Below, one piece after another: positions 15,556-24,241 of a DNA stretch of 64,000 nucleotides. A program made the position numbers and the translations under genes. The first letter of the stretch is position 1; each line of letters opens with the position of its first letter. The notes under the pieces were generated by a model. That model was not told the DNA's origin, made no database searches, and was given only the letters and a program-made list of their open reading frames with translations. This stretch comes from Albidovulum sediminis. Its GTDB lineage: Bacteria; Pseudomonadota; Alphaproteobacteria; Rhodobacterales; Rhodobacteraceae. Where the stretch lies: positions 1 through 64,000 of the forward strand of contig NZ_JAOCQF010000001.1 in NCBI RefSeq assembly GCF_025380365.1, in the 5' to 3' direction.

Positions 15556-18294
15556 ATGTCGATGGTCACTCCGGAACAGCAGATGCGCAGCGCCTACGGC
15601 GCCGCCAACGCGCTCCTGGAGCTGGAGCCGCGGATCACACAGGAAGCGCTCGAACAGGCCGTCGACACGATCCTCGCCATGCCACCATATGCCAGCGTCG
15701 ACCGGACACGCCTGCTGCGCGAACTGGAGGCGCGAAACAACACGCTGGTCGGCGGCTATTCCATCATCGACGACAAGGAATTCGTCGCTTGGGTAAAGAC
15801 CGCCCGCGAGAACCGGACCTTTGAATTCTGGGAACGCTACCGGCACTGGATGGACCGCGGCAAGCAGTGGGCATCCGGCCCGCTGATCCAGCTCGATCGT
15901 CTGACCGACGACATTCTGGACAGGCTGCGCAATCCCGAGACCGTCGGCACGTGGGATCGCCGTGGGCTCGTCGTCGGTGACGTCCAGTCGGGCAAGACGT
16001 CCAACTACACAGCACTCATCTGCAAGGCGGTAGATGCCGGTTATCCGCTCGTCATCGTGCTGGCGGGCGTCCACAACAGCCTGCGCAGCCAGACCCAGCT
16101 TCGTCTCGACGAAGGCTTTCTCGGCTTCGACACACGTCTCAGCCTGCTCGCCGACGACCAAGAGAACCAACGCATCGGTGCTGGAAAGATGCCGAGCGCG
16201 CCGTTTCTCGTCGCTCATTCGCTGACAAGCAGCCACGAGGGCGGCGACTTCAAGATCGGCACCGCGGATGGCACGCGGCTGATCCCCGGCGGCCGCGATC
16301 CCATAATCCTCGTCGTCAAGAAGCGCGTCAGCATCCTCAAGAACCTGATCGCCTGGGTGCAGTCAGTGCGCGCCAAGGACGACCCCGGCACGCCTGGCGG
16401 CAAGCTGATCCGCGACGTGCCGGTTCTCGTCATCGACGACGAAGCGGACAATGCCTCGGCAAACACGAACGAATACCGCAGGGATGACGGATCGATCGAC
16501 CAGGATGCGAGCCCGACCGAGACCAACCGTCTGATCCGCAAGCTGCTCGTCGGCTTCGAGAAGAGCACCTACGTCGGCTACACGGCCACGCCATTCGCCA
16601 ACGTCTTCATGCATCATGAAGCGACGAACAAAGATGTCGGCAAGGATCTCTTTCCCAGCAGCTTCATCATCAATCTTCCAGCGCCGTCGAACTACATCGG
16701 ACCGGAGAAGGTGTTCGGCGTAAACCGACCGGGCGCGGACGGCGAGACAATGGGACTGCCGATCATCCGCCGGATCGCGGACGCAGCAGCGATCTTCCCG
16801 CCTGGTCACAAGATGGACCTTCAGGTCACGAAGCTCCCGGCCTCGCTGCATGAAGCGATGCTAGCCTTCCTGCTGGTCTGCGCGGCACGACGCGCCCGCG
16901 GCGACATCAATGTCGACAATTCGATGCTCATCCACGTCACGCGATTGGTCGTGGTGCAGGAGAAGGTGGCACGGCTGGTCGATGAGTTCCTGGTCGATGT
17001 CGTGCGCCAGCTTGAGTTCCCGGGAACCGGCGGCAGCGCGCTCAATGAACTTGAGGCGCTCTGGCAGAGCGAGTTTGCAGCGAAGTCGGACGAGCTTCGA
17101 TCCCTGCTGGCCGATCATGACCTGCCGCCGGTTTCCTGGGCTGACGTTCGCGAGAACCTGTTCGACGCTGTCAAGCGGATCAGGGTCAAGCAGGTGAACG
17201 GATCGGCCAAGGACGCCCTAGACTATTCGGATCATCCCGGTGGCCTTTCCGTCATCGCCGTCGGCGGCGACAAGCTGTCACGCGGACTGACCCTCGAAGG
17301 CCTGTCGATCAGCTACTTCATCCGAACGACCAAGATGTACGACACGCTCATGCAGATGGGGCGCTGGTTCGGTTACCGGCCGCGCTACGCCGATCTCTGC
17401 AGGCTCTACACGTCGCGCACTCTCGTGCGCTGGTATCGCCACATCGCGACGGCCACCGCCGAGCTGCGCGAGGAATTCGATCTCGCCTTCAACACCGGAC
17501 AGACACCGCTGGAGTTCGGCCATCGTGTCCGCACACATCCTGATGGCCTGCTGATCACTGCCGCCAACAAGATGCGGTCCGGCACACGGGTCCGCGCCGG
17601 CTTCTCCGGCACGATTTCGGAAACGGTGTCGTTCGAAACGGCGCAGGCGAAAGGGAACTTCGGCGCTTTCGACGCCTTCCTGGCCGGTCTGCCCGCCAGT
17701 TCTGCCAAGGGACGGCATCAGTGGGACGCGGTTCCAGGCGCCGACGTCGTCTCGCTGCTTCGCCAGATCCAGACATCGAGGGATTCGTGGAAGGCAAACT
17801 CGCAGGCGCTTGCCGACTATGTGGCAAATCGCGTTGCGAACGGGCGTCTCGGCGACTGGACCGTCGTCTTGGCCGGCCAAGGACGCTCCGGCATCCGATG
17901 CCGGCTCGGCGGATACGACATCACCCTCACAGAGCGCGAGCATGACGGCGGATCTGGAGACGGCCGCGTCAGCATCGGCCGCCTGGTCAGCCCAGCCGAC
18001 GAGGTCGCAGATCTCGACCACGCGGCGCAGGTACGCGCCCTCGAACAGACGCTTGAGGCATGGGAGAAGAAGCCCGACCCGAAGAAGGATCGTCCGAAGA
18101 CTGCCAGTGGCCCGTTCATCCGGCGCCAGCGCAGCCACGATCGCGGCCTGCTTCTGATCTATCCGATCGACGGCGGCCTTCCGGGCAACCTCCCGCTGAT
18201 GGGCTTTGCGATCAGCTTCCCCTTCGATGACGACGCGCCGCTCATCGACTATGCAGAGAACAGCGTAAAGCAGCTTGAAAGGCTCTTCGAATGA
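15556..18294 (+). CDS. Z1 domain superfamily II helicase-like ATPase
   Basis: A 912-residue helicase-like protein. Walker A is GDVQSGKTSN (Lys147), Walker B is LVIDDEADNAS, a motif III-like element is YVGYTATPFANVF, and the Z1 signature is GGDKLSRGLTLEGL followed by YDTLMQMGRWFGYR. The Z1 domain is known from MORC-associated restriction-like operons. A strong aaggagg ribosome binding site lies before the ATG, 20 nt after the MORC gene. Its stop overlaps the next start (ATGA). It probably translocates on or remodels DNA for the PD-(D/E)XK nuclease. Confidence 0.93.
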   Translation: MSMVTPEQQMRSAYGAANALLELEPRITQEALEQAVDTILAMPPYASVDRTRLLRELEARNNTLVGGYSIIDDKEFVAWVKTARENRTFEFWERYRHWMDRGKQWASGPLIQLDRLTDDILDRLRNPETVGTWDRRGLVVGDVQSGKTSNYTALICKAVDAGYPLVIVLAGVHNSLRSQTQLRLDEGFLGFDTRLSLLADDQENQRIGAGKMPSAPFLVAHSLTSSHEGGDFKIGTADGTRLIPGGRDPIILVVKKRVSILKNLIAWVQSVRAKDDPGTPGGKLIRDVPVLVIDDEADNASANTNEYRRDDGSIDQDASPTETNRLIRKLLVGFEKSTYVGYTATPFANVFMHHEATNKDVGKDLFPSSFIINLPAPSNYIGPEKVFGVNRPGADGETMGLPIIRRIADAAAIFPPGHKMDLQVTKLPASLHEAMLAFLLVCAARRARGDINVDNSMLIHVTRLVVVQEKVARLVDEFLVDVVRQLEFPGTGGSALNELEALWQSEFAAKSDELRSLLADHDLPPVSWADVRENLFDAVKRIRVKQVNGSAKDALDYSDHPGGLSVIAVGGDKLSRGLTLEGLSISYFIRTTKMYDTLMQMGRWFGYRPRYADLCRLYTSRTLVRWYRHIATATAELREEFDLAFNTGQTPLEFGHRVRTHPDGLLITAANKMRSGTRVRAGFSGTISETVSFETAQAKGNFGAFDAFLAGLPASSAKGRHQWDAVPGADVVSLLRQIQTSRDSWKANSQALADYVANRVANGRLGDWTVVLAGQGRSGIRCRLGGYDITLTEREHDGGSGDGRVSIGRLVSPADEVADLDHAAQVRALEQTLEAWEKKPDPKKDRPKTASGPFIRRQRSHDRGLLLIYPIDGGLPGNLPLMGFAISFPFDDDAPLIDYAENSVKQLERLFE

Positions 18295-19304
18295 GCCCCG
18301 AGGAGCTGCTGTCGATCTGGACGGAACTAGCCGAGGCGCCCCCGACTGCGGCCGGTCTGCAGCGCATCCGGCTTGAAATCGACGCGGCCGCCGACATATT
18401 CGCCTGCATCTTCTGGCCCAGCAGGCGTCCTGGCCTGCTGATCGAGGGTGAAGGCGCACACCGCCCTGCAGGCGACCGAATTCCCGCCTGTCGCGGCGTT
18501 CGAATGGTCCACGAGATTCTGCCCGGGACCGAGCCACGAACGCTCCTGCGGGTGATGCTGGCAGAGGAGGACGTGTCCGACATATTTGCAGTCATGTCCG
18601 CAGACCTTGTCGCCGCAACCGCCACACAGCCGTCTGCAGCGTCGGCGCTGCGGCGATGCATCGATCGTCTCTGCATGTGGCAGGGACTGTTCGAAAAGAT
18701 CCCTGCCGAGGGGCTGTCCGAGGAGAAGCAGCGCGGGTTGCTCGGGGAGCTTCTTGTCCTCGAAACGCTCTTCCTTCCTCGCATGAGCGAGATCGAGGCG
18801 GTCGACGCGTGGACCGGCCCTGACCCAGCGCATCAGGATTTCATCCGCGGCGGACTGGCGGTCGAGGTCAAGACCAGCCTGGCGAAGCGCCATGCCCGCA
18901 TCCAGATTGCGAACGAAAAGCAGCTGGACGACCGTCCCCATGAAGTGCTGCTTCTCGCCTTCCTGCGCCTCGACGAGAGCGCAACGCACGGTGATTCCTT
19001 GCCCGCCGCCGTCGCGCGGGTCCGACAGAGGCTCGGCAGCGCTCCGGGCGCGACGCAGGCGCTGGACGACAGGCTTGCCATGAGCGGCTATCTTGACGTG
19101 CACGCCCCGCGCTATGTCCGGAACAGATGGCAATGTTCCGAGCGTCGCTACTTCAGAGTCGAAGGCGACTTTCCGAGACTGACCGAGGCTAACCTGCCCG
19201 CCGGGGTCGGCGACATCCGCTACTCCATCATCGCCGACGATCTGGGCGAGCACGAGATCCTTGAAGATGAGGTGTCGGCAATCGTGGGGGAGACCGATGG
19301 CTGA
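18291..19304 (+). CDS. PD-(D/E)XK motif nuclease
   Basis: A 337-residue protein of the PD-(D/E)XK motif family found with Z1 helicases. The core reads RGLLGELLVLE (helix 1 Glu), then QDFIRGGLAVEVKTS, giving Asp183, Glu192 and Lys194 as the metal-binding catalytic set. It is probably the DNA-cleaving subunit of the system. The ATG overlaps the Z1 stop by four bases, and its 3' end overlaps the AIPR gene by 8 bases. Confidence 0.9.
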   Translation: MSPEELLSIWTELAEAPPTAAGLQRIRLEIDAAADIFACIFWPSRRPGLLIEGEGAHRPAGDRIPACRGVRMVHEILPGTEPRTLLRVMLAEEDVSDIFAVMSADLVAATATQPSAASALRRCIDRLCMWQGLFEKIPAEGLSEEKQRGLLGELLVLETLFLPRMSEIEAVDAWTGPDPAHQDFIRGGLAVEVKTSLAKRHARIQIANEKQLDDRPHEVLLLAFLRLDESATHGDSLPAAVARVRQRLGSAPGATQALDDRLAMSGYLDVHAPRYVRNRWQCSERRYFRVEGDFPRLTEANLPAGVGDIRYSIIADDLGEHEILEDEVSAIVGETDG

Positions 19305-21339
19305 ACAAGACGATCTCCAGCAATATGCAGTGAACATCCTCCAGGATGTGATCGCCCGGGCCGATTCTGCGGAAGATGGCGCCCTTCGCGCCGAAAGCTT
19401 TGCGGAGTTGATGTTCGAGCATCTCGCCGATGCCGGCGAGATCGACGACGGCATCGGCTGTCCCGTCGACGGACGCGGCATCCGATGCTCCGGGTATTTC
19501 CTCTCGGAGGACAGTGATCGTCTTGATCTCTTCCTCGTGATCCCCCGGCTCGACGGCACGGTCTCGACGGTGCCGAAGGCGGACGTCGATGCGGCCTTCA
19601 GACGTCTCGGGGCCTTTCTGGACAAGGCGCTGACGGGGCTTCACAAGCAGCGCGAGGAAGCCTTGTCCGGCTATGACATGTGCCGCGCCATCTGGGAGGC
19701 GCGTGACGAAATCAGCCATGTGCGCCTGTTCGTGATCACCGACGGACTTGCCACGATCGACCAGATCGAGAGCTACATGCTGGGCTCGATCGAGGTGTCC
19801 AGCCACCTGTGGGATCTACGTCGCCTGCACCGCGCAGTCTCGTCCGGCTCCAGCCGTGAGCCGATCCATGTCGACTTCGCGCGCCTCGGCGGTCGCCTGC
19901 GATGTGTTGTCGCAAGCCCTGCGGAGAGTGGTTATCGCTGCCTGCTCACCATCATGCCGGGCAACCTGCTGGTCGAGATGTACCGGCAGCACGGCCCGAG
20001 GCTGCTGGAGCGCAACGTCCGCAGCTTTCTTCAGCTTAAAGGGAAGGTGAACCAGGGCATCCGCAAGACGATCATCGACGAACCGCAGATGTTTCTCGCG
20101 TTCAACAACGGTCTGTCCGTCACCGCAACTGGGCTGAAGATTGAGGACAATGGCGACGGCACCGCCGACCTCGTTGCAGCCGATGACTTCCAGATCGTGA
20201 ACGGCGGTCAGACGACTGGTTCGATCTTCCGCGCATGGCGCAAGGACAAGGTGGATGCCGCGCGCCTTCAGGTGCCGGTCAAGGTCACGGAAATCCTGAG
20301 CGACGGGGACATCGAGGAGATCGCCCCCCGCATCTCGCAATCGGCGAACAACCAGAACAAGGTCAACATGGCCGACTTCTCGTCGAACCATCCGTTTCAT
20401 CGGCGCATGCAGGAGCTTTCGCGATCGATCTGGGCGCCGCCGGCAGGCGGACTTCAGCGGCAGTCGCGCTGGTTCTACGAACGGGCGCGAGGTCAGTATC
20501 ACGACGCGCTCGCCGAAAATCGCACCGAGGCCGAGCGCCGAAAGTGGGAGCTCATTCATCCACGCAACCAGCTGATCACCAAGACCGATCTCGCGAAGTA
20601 TGAGCACAGCTGGTCCCAGCTGCCTCACATCGTCAGCCGAGGTGGCCAGAAATGCTATCTGGATTTCATGGACGCGCTTGACCAGCGCGGATCGTTCGAT
20701 CCCCAGGAAGGATATTTTCAGCGGGCCGTCGCGCGTGCGATCCTGTTCAAGCAGTCCGAGCGCATCGTTTCCAGACAGAAGTTCGGAGGCTATCGCGCCA
20801 ACATCGTGACCTATCTGATCGCATGGCTGTCGCATCGTACCGCCAAGCGGGTCGATCTCGATGCCATCTGGGCGGCTCAGGAGCTTCCGGCACCGCTTGC
20901 CTCCTTCATCGAGGTGTTGAGCGTCCACGCGCACGCACACGTGACCACCCCGCCGGGCGGTCAGAACGTGACCGAGTGGTGCAAGAAGGAGGCCTGCTGG
21001 GACCGCTTCCGTGACACTCCGATCGAGATACCGGCCAATGTCGAGGCGGGACTGCTTTCCCGCGAGAATGCCAGAACATCAGGCTCCGCCAGCGTTCTTG
21101 AGGAACAGACGAACGCTGGCGAAAGCGAGCTGGTCGACCGGGTGGCGGAAGTGCCTGCGCAGACTTGGTTCGATATCGCCGCCTGGGCGAAGGACACGCA
21201 AACCCTTCAGGCCTGGCAGCGCTCCCTTGCGTTCAGTCTCGGCAAACTGGCCGGATCGGGCAGGAAGCCGTCCCGAAAGCAGGCGCTGCACGGCGAGAAG
21301 ATCATCGAGGAAGCGCGCGTCCTGGGCTTTCGTGGCTAG
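19297..21339 (+). CDS. AIPR family protein
   Basis: A 680-residue protein of the AIPR (abortive infection phage resistance) family. The characteristic FLAFNNGLSVTATGLKI segment is followed by DFQIVNGGQTTGSIFRAW and ISQSANNQNKVNMADFSSNHPFH-type motifs at about residues 265-365. The biochemical role is not established; AIPR proteins recur in phage-defence operons. ATG at 19297 follows a gggggag ribosome binding site and overlaps the nuclease gene. The C-terminal third is less conserved and helical. Confidence 0.9.
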   Translation: MAEQDDLQQYAVNILQDVIARADSAEDGALRAESFAELMFEHLADAGEIDDGIGCPVDGRGIRCSGYFLSEDSDRLDLFLVIPRLDGTVSTVPKADVDAAFRRLGAFLDKALTGLHKQREEALSGYDMCRAIWEARDEISHVRLFVITDGLATIDQIESYMLGSIEVSSHLWDLRRLHRAVSSGSSREPIHVDFARLGGRLRCVVASPAESGYRCLLTIMPGNLLVEMYRQHGPRLLERNVRSFLQLKGKVNQGIRKTIIDEPQMFLAFNNGLSVTATGLKIEDNGDGTADLVAADDFQIVNGGQTTGSIFRAWRKDKVDAARLQVPVKVTEILSDGDIEEIAPRISQSANNQNKVNMADFSSNHPFHRRMQELSRSIWAPPAGGLQRQSRWFYERARGQYHDALAENRTEAERRKWELIHPRNQLITKTDLAKYEHSWSQLPHIVSRGGQKCYLDFMDALDQRGSFDPQEGYFQRAVARAILFKQSERIVSRQKFGGYRANIVTYLIAWLSHRTAKRVDLDAIWAAQELPAPLASFIEVLSVHAHAHVTTPPGGQNVTEWCKKEACWDRFRDTPIEIPANVEAGLLSRENARTSGSASVLEEQTNAGESELVDRVAEVPAQTWFDIAAWAKDTQTLQAWQRSLAFSLGKLAGSGRKPSRKQALHGEKIIEEARVLGFRG

Positions 21340-21374
21340 AGAGACAGGCGAAACCGACGGATCGAGGGAGAGTG

Positions 21375-22121
21375 ATGGCTCGCAGCGAGAAGGTCAGCGC
21401 AAACACGCCGTGGACGGACGACGAGCTTCGTCAGTCCGTCGAGGTGTATGTTCTCCTGCTGCGGCTCCAGCTGAGCGGCGGTGACGGGCGATCGGAGTCT
21501 GTGGCGCAGGCACTGCTCCGCGGCCCGCTCGCGCTGCGCAACGACGCCGCGATCCGCTACCGCATGCGCAACATTTCGGCCGTGGTTCAGGAAATGGACG
21601 GCCCTATGCTGAAGGGCTTCTCGCCCGCCGAAAGCGTCGGGAAGCAGGTTCGACCGCGCATTCGCGCCATGCTCCTCAACGATCCCGACTTCGCGCGCCT
21701 GCTTGCGCCGACACCGAATGCCGGGGACGACGACCGCGGCGATGCGCTCAAGGCGCTGGCAATCCTGCGACGACAGATCGAGGAGCTGGAAGCCGATCTC
21801 GCGTGGCGCAGGCACAATGGTCCGCCCGAACAGGAAGATGTCGGCATCGAGCGGGCCGATCTACAGGATGCCCGGGAAGCCGTCGCATCGGTGGAGGCCG
21901 AGCTTGCGAAGCTTGAGCCGGACACGGAAGCGGTCAAGGCCGGAATATCGCGCATCCTGGGTCTCGCGCTCAAGTTGACGAAATGGATCGGTGAGCGAAC
22001 GACCAAGTTCGTCGATGCGGTGTTGGTCGCCGGCGCTCCGGTGGCAGTAGCAAAGGTCACCGGGCTGCTGCCGGCGATCATCGATGCGGTGGAGGCGGTG
22101 GGCCGCGCCGTCGGTCACTGA
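21375..22121 (+). CDS. Defence-operon-associated protein of unknown function
   Basis: A 248-residue protein, last in the MORC/Z1 operon, 35 nt after the AIPR gene; the ATG has ggagag upstream. The N-terminal 80 residues (TPWTDDELRQSVEVYVLLLR ... IRYRMRNISAVVQEMD) resemble a helical domain I recall in front of HNH and other restriction-type nucleases. The middle (about 115-175) is probably a coiled coil (LRRQIEELEADLAWR). The C-terminal 50 residues are hydrophobic/amphipathic helices (VDAVLVAGAPVAVAKVTGLL). No nuclease motif is seen. Possible sensor, adaptor or membrane-acting effector. Confidence 0.7.
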   Translation: MARSEKVSANTPWTDDELRQSVEVYVLLLRLQLSGGDGRSESVAQALLRGPLALRNDAAIRYRMRNISAVVQEMDGPMLKGFSPAESVGKQVRPRIRAMLLNDPDFARLLAPTPNAGDDDRGDALKALAILRRQIEELEADLAWRRHNGPPEQEDVGIERADLQDAREAVASVEAELAKLEPDTEAVKAGISRILGLALKLTKWIGERTTKFVDAVLVAGAPVAVAKVTGLLPAIIDAVEAVGRAVGH

Positions 22122-22483
22122 CCGCTCGCGGAGAACGGCTACAGGTCGTCTCCGCTCGGCACGGCCGAATGTACAGGAGTGTTCCCGATTCCTCACTTCA
22201 CTTCGAAGACAATTCGGATTGGCATTTCGAAATCGCAGAAGGCAGCCGTTCAACCAGATGAACGTATGGCAGGTTCTCGGATGCGTCTATGATCGTCTGA
22301 ACGTCGGGGTGTGGGTCGTTGCGGATTGACCGGCGAACCAAGCCAACGTTTGCTTCGCTCGACCTGGCGTCCATAAGCTGCCAGGCCGCAACTCGGTGCT
22401 AGACCTGCCATTCGTCCTGGTCGCAGCGACCGGCCGCTTACCGCCCTTCTCGTCCCTCGATCATGAATGTTCCCCCTGACTGA
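22122..22483. other. Intergenic region, nothing recognised
   Basis: Between two convergent units, the defence operon and the GNAT toxin gene, I see no coding frame with family resemblance, no RNA gene and no convincing terminator. Confidence 0.4.
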
Positions 22484-23032
22484 TCAGCCGCCAAGCGTCG
22501 CCTGGACATCCGCAATGGGGATGAAGACGCGCGTCGGGTTCTTTGGATCGCCCAGAGCCCGAAAGCCCAGATCTTGGTAGAACCGCCAGCGGCGGTCGAA
22601 ATGGTCGTCCTCGAGTACGTCGAGCACGATGGCGGCAGCGCCCATCTGCTCCGCGATGTCCAGACAGCGCCGCATTGCGTCGATGACAAGCGCTGTTCCC
22701 AGCCCTTTACCTTGCAGGTCATGTCGGACTGCAACTGCGCGGATGTAGATCACCGGCACATCGGGCACGCGGGTCCGCTGCCACGCCTTTGGGCCCAGGT
22801 CAGACCGAACGGCCAGCGCGCTGAGCGTGTAGAACCCCAGCACCGCCGGATCCGCGCCCGCCGTCGCGATCCATGCCGCAACCATCCCCGCCTTTGTCTG
22901 GTCTGACAACGAGGATTTCAGGAAATGGTCGATGGGCGCAAAGCCGCAGGAAAAGGCGCTGCGGTCATGCAGCGCCTTGTCGAATTTTGCGATAGTCAGA
23001 GCGGGCCGGACCGCGGGCGGGTCAGCCTGCAT
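22484..23032 (-). CDS. GNAT-type toxin acetyltransferase of a toxin-antitoxin pair
   Basis: A 182-residue GNAT acetyltransferase of the type II toxin class (TacT/AtaT-like), which blocks translation by acetylating the amino group of charged tRNAs. The pattern FDKALHDRSAFSCG-x-x-IDHFLK at the N-terminus, AVRHDLQGKGLGTALV for acetyl-CoA binding and FYQDLGFRAL with the proton-donating Tyr are typical. The ATG overlaps the antitoxin gene by 11 bases, so expression is coupled. Confidence 0.9.
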   Translation of the reverse strand: MQADPPAVRPALTIAKFDKALHDRSAFSCGFAPIDHFLKSSLSDQTKAGMVAAWIATAGADPAVLGFYTLSALAVRSDLGPKAWQRTRVPDVPVIYIRAVAVRHDLQGKGLGTALVIDAMRRCLDIAEQMGAAAIVLDVLEDDHFDRRWRFYQDLGFRALGDPKNPTRVFIPIADVQATLGG

Positions 23033-23330
23033 CCGTCAGCAGGCCTTTCGAAGCCTCTGCCGCACGGGCCAAGCCGGGCACCACTTTGCCCGGTGCATCC
23101 ACGGCAGCCCTGAAAGCAGCGAAGGCCTCGACTGGCAGGATCGAAAGGGACAGTCGCTGTTCCACCTCCTGTGCGCGCAGGAGGGCTGCCTGACGGATGA
23201 AATCAGCCTCTTGCAACCCAGTCGCGGCGGCGGCGGCGCGGATACGCTCTTCATCCGCGCGATGCAGGCGCAGCTCCTTGCGGGCACCCATCTTTCCCTG
23301 TGTCGGGCTGGCTGGTGTCATGACAAACAT
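23022..23330 (-). CDS. DUF1778 ribbon-helix-helix antitoxin
   Basis: A 102-residue DUF1778 protein with an N-terminal ribbon-helix-helix (ARKELRLHRADEERIRAAAA) that binds DNA and a C-terminal tail (LSILPVEAFAAFRAAVD) that inhibits the GNAT toxin. ATG at 23330 is chosen because an ideal aaggagg lies 6 nt upstream; a longer frame to 23459 would cross the operator. A perfect palindrome at 23351-23379 precedes it and is probably where the complex represses its own promoter. Confidence 0.88.
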   Translation of the reverse strand: MFVMTPASPTQGKMGARKELRLHRADEERIRAAAAATGLQEADFIRQAALLRAQEVEQRLSLSILPVEAFAAFRAAVDAPGKVVPGLARAAEASKGLLTDAG

Positions 23331-23350
23331 AGCAGGCCTCCTTTGTATGC

Positions 23351-23379
23351 GACATGTACGGTAATGCGCCGTACATGTC
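23351..23379. promoter_or_regulatory. Operator palindrome of the DUF1778/GNAT pair
   Basis: Perfect 11-bp arms gacatgtacgg and ccgtacatgtc flank a 7-nt spacer 21 bp upstream of the antitoxin ATG. Ribbon-helix-helix antitoxins bind such palindromes for autoregulation. The right arm includes the stop codon of the MobC-like gene (23378-23380). Confidence 0.75.
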
Positions 23380-23959
23380 AAGAGTAGCAGCCTCCCGCCT
23401 TCAACCCCGACAGAGCCTCGTCGACCTCTCGCGATATCGCCTCCCGTCTCGCGCCCCACAGATCTTGGAAGTCGGCTATGAGGGTGAACGTAAAGGCCAT
23501 CAGCGCGCAGATCGCCGCTTCGTCGTCGGCCGAGTAGGACGGGGAACGACCGATCAGCCTTGCCTCGTTCAGTTTGCGGGCGATCTGGTTGATCGCGGTG
23601 CCATGGCTTTGGATTTCGGCGGTCCAGCCCTTCAACATGGCTGCCGTTACCGGGTCTGGTGCCATCAGAATCTTGTCGGCAGCTCCCATCAGGCGGCGAA
23701 CGGCAGCGGGGCGGTCGGTGATGCCGCGTTTGGCAAGCGCAGCCATGAAGCCGGTCAGGTCGCGGTCGCTGACACGCGTGGTCACTGATCGAGTGCGGAT
23801 GGCCGTCGGCCCGGGTGCCCGCGCACGGTTCAAGGTGTTGTAGATCGTCCGGGGCGAGACACCGAAGCTACAGGCAAGTGCAGCGGCGGGCACGCCTCCA
23901 GCGCGTGCCTCGACGATCTGGCGGCGTTCGTCGTCGGTCAGTTTGCGGTGGTGGCGCAT
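23378..23959 (-). CDS. MobC-like mobilisation protein with N-terminal helix-turn-helix
   Basis: 193 residues. The N-terminal 45 residues form a resolvase/Hin-type helix-turn-helix (LTDDERRQIVEARAGGVPAA ... SFGVSPRTIYNTLNRA). The C-terminal half holds SHGTAINQIARKLNEARLIG, which matches the GNxINQIARxLN motif of MobC-type relaxosome accessory proteins. Such proteins help a relaxase open DNA at oriT. No relaxase is found in island 1, so it may recruit one in trans or act only as a regulator. It is transcribed toward the toxin-antitoxin genes. Confidence 0.65.
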   Translation of the reverse strand: MRHHRKLTDDERRQIVEARAGGVPAAALACSFGVSPRTIYNTLNRARAPGPTAIRTRSVTTRVSDRDLTGFMAALAKRGITDRPAAVRRLMGAADKILMAPDPVTAAMLKGWTAEIQSHGTAINQIARKLNEARLIGRSPSYSADDEAAICALMAFTFTLIADFQDLWGARREAISREVDEALSGLKAGGCYS

Positions 23960-24241
23960 GTGAAGATTACGTTCCTATTTCTTGCCAACTTCCTCCGAGC
24001 CCCCCGCCTCCCAGCGTCAGCGGAGGCGGGTCAGGGGCTTGGAGTCCGTTTCAGTGGGTTTGCTGGGCGGGTTGGGGTGAGGACTGCGCGATGCGCGCAG
24101 CGCGGCGCAGCAAACACGGTGCAAAGGACGTGATGCGTGATGCGCAAGGCGCGGCGCTGGTGACGCGGGACACGACGCAGGGCGCGGAAAGCGCGATGCA
24201 CGGGACGTGATGCGCGGCGCATTTTACAAACGACGCGCCCC
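23960..24241. other. GC-rich repetitive spacer between MobC-like and replication-like genes
   Basis: No gene is seen. Between 24085 and 24220 the sequence repeats short words of the type gatgcgc, gacgtgatgcg and gcgcggcgc in several places. Its position between a MobC-like gene and a replication-like gene makes an origin (oriT or oriV) possible, but there are no clear iterons or an AT-rich block. Confidence 0.35.
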
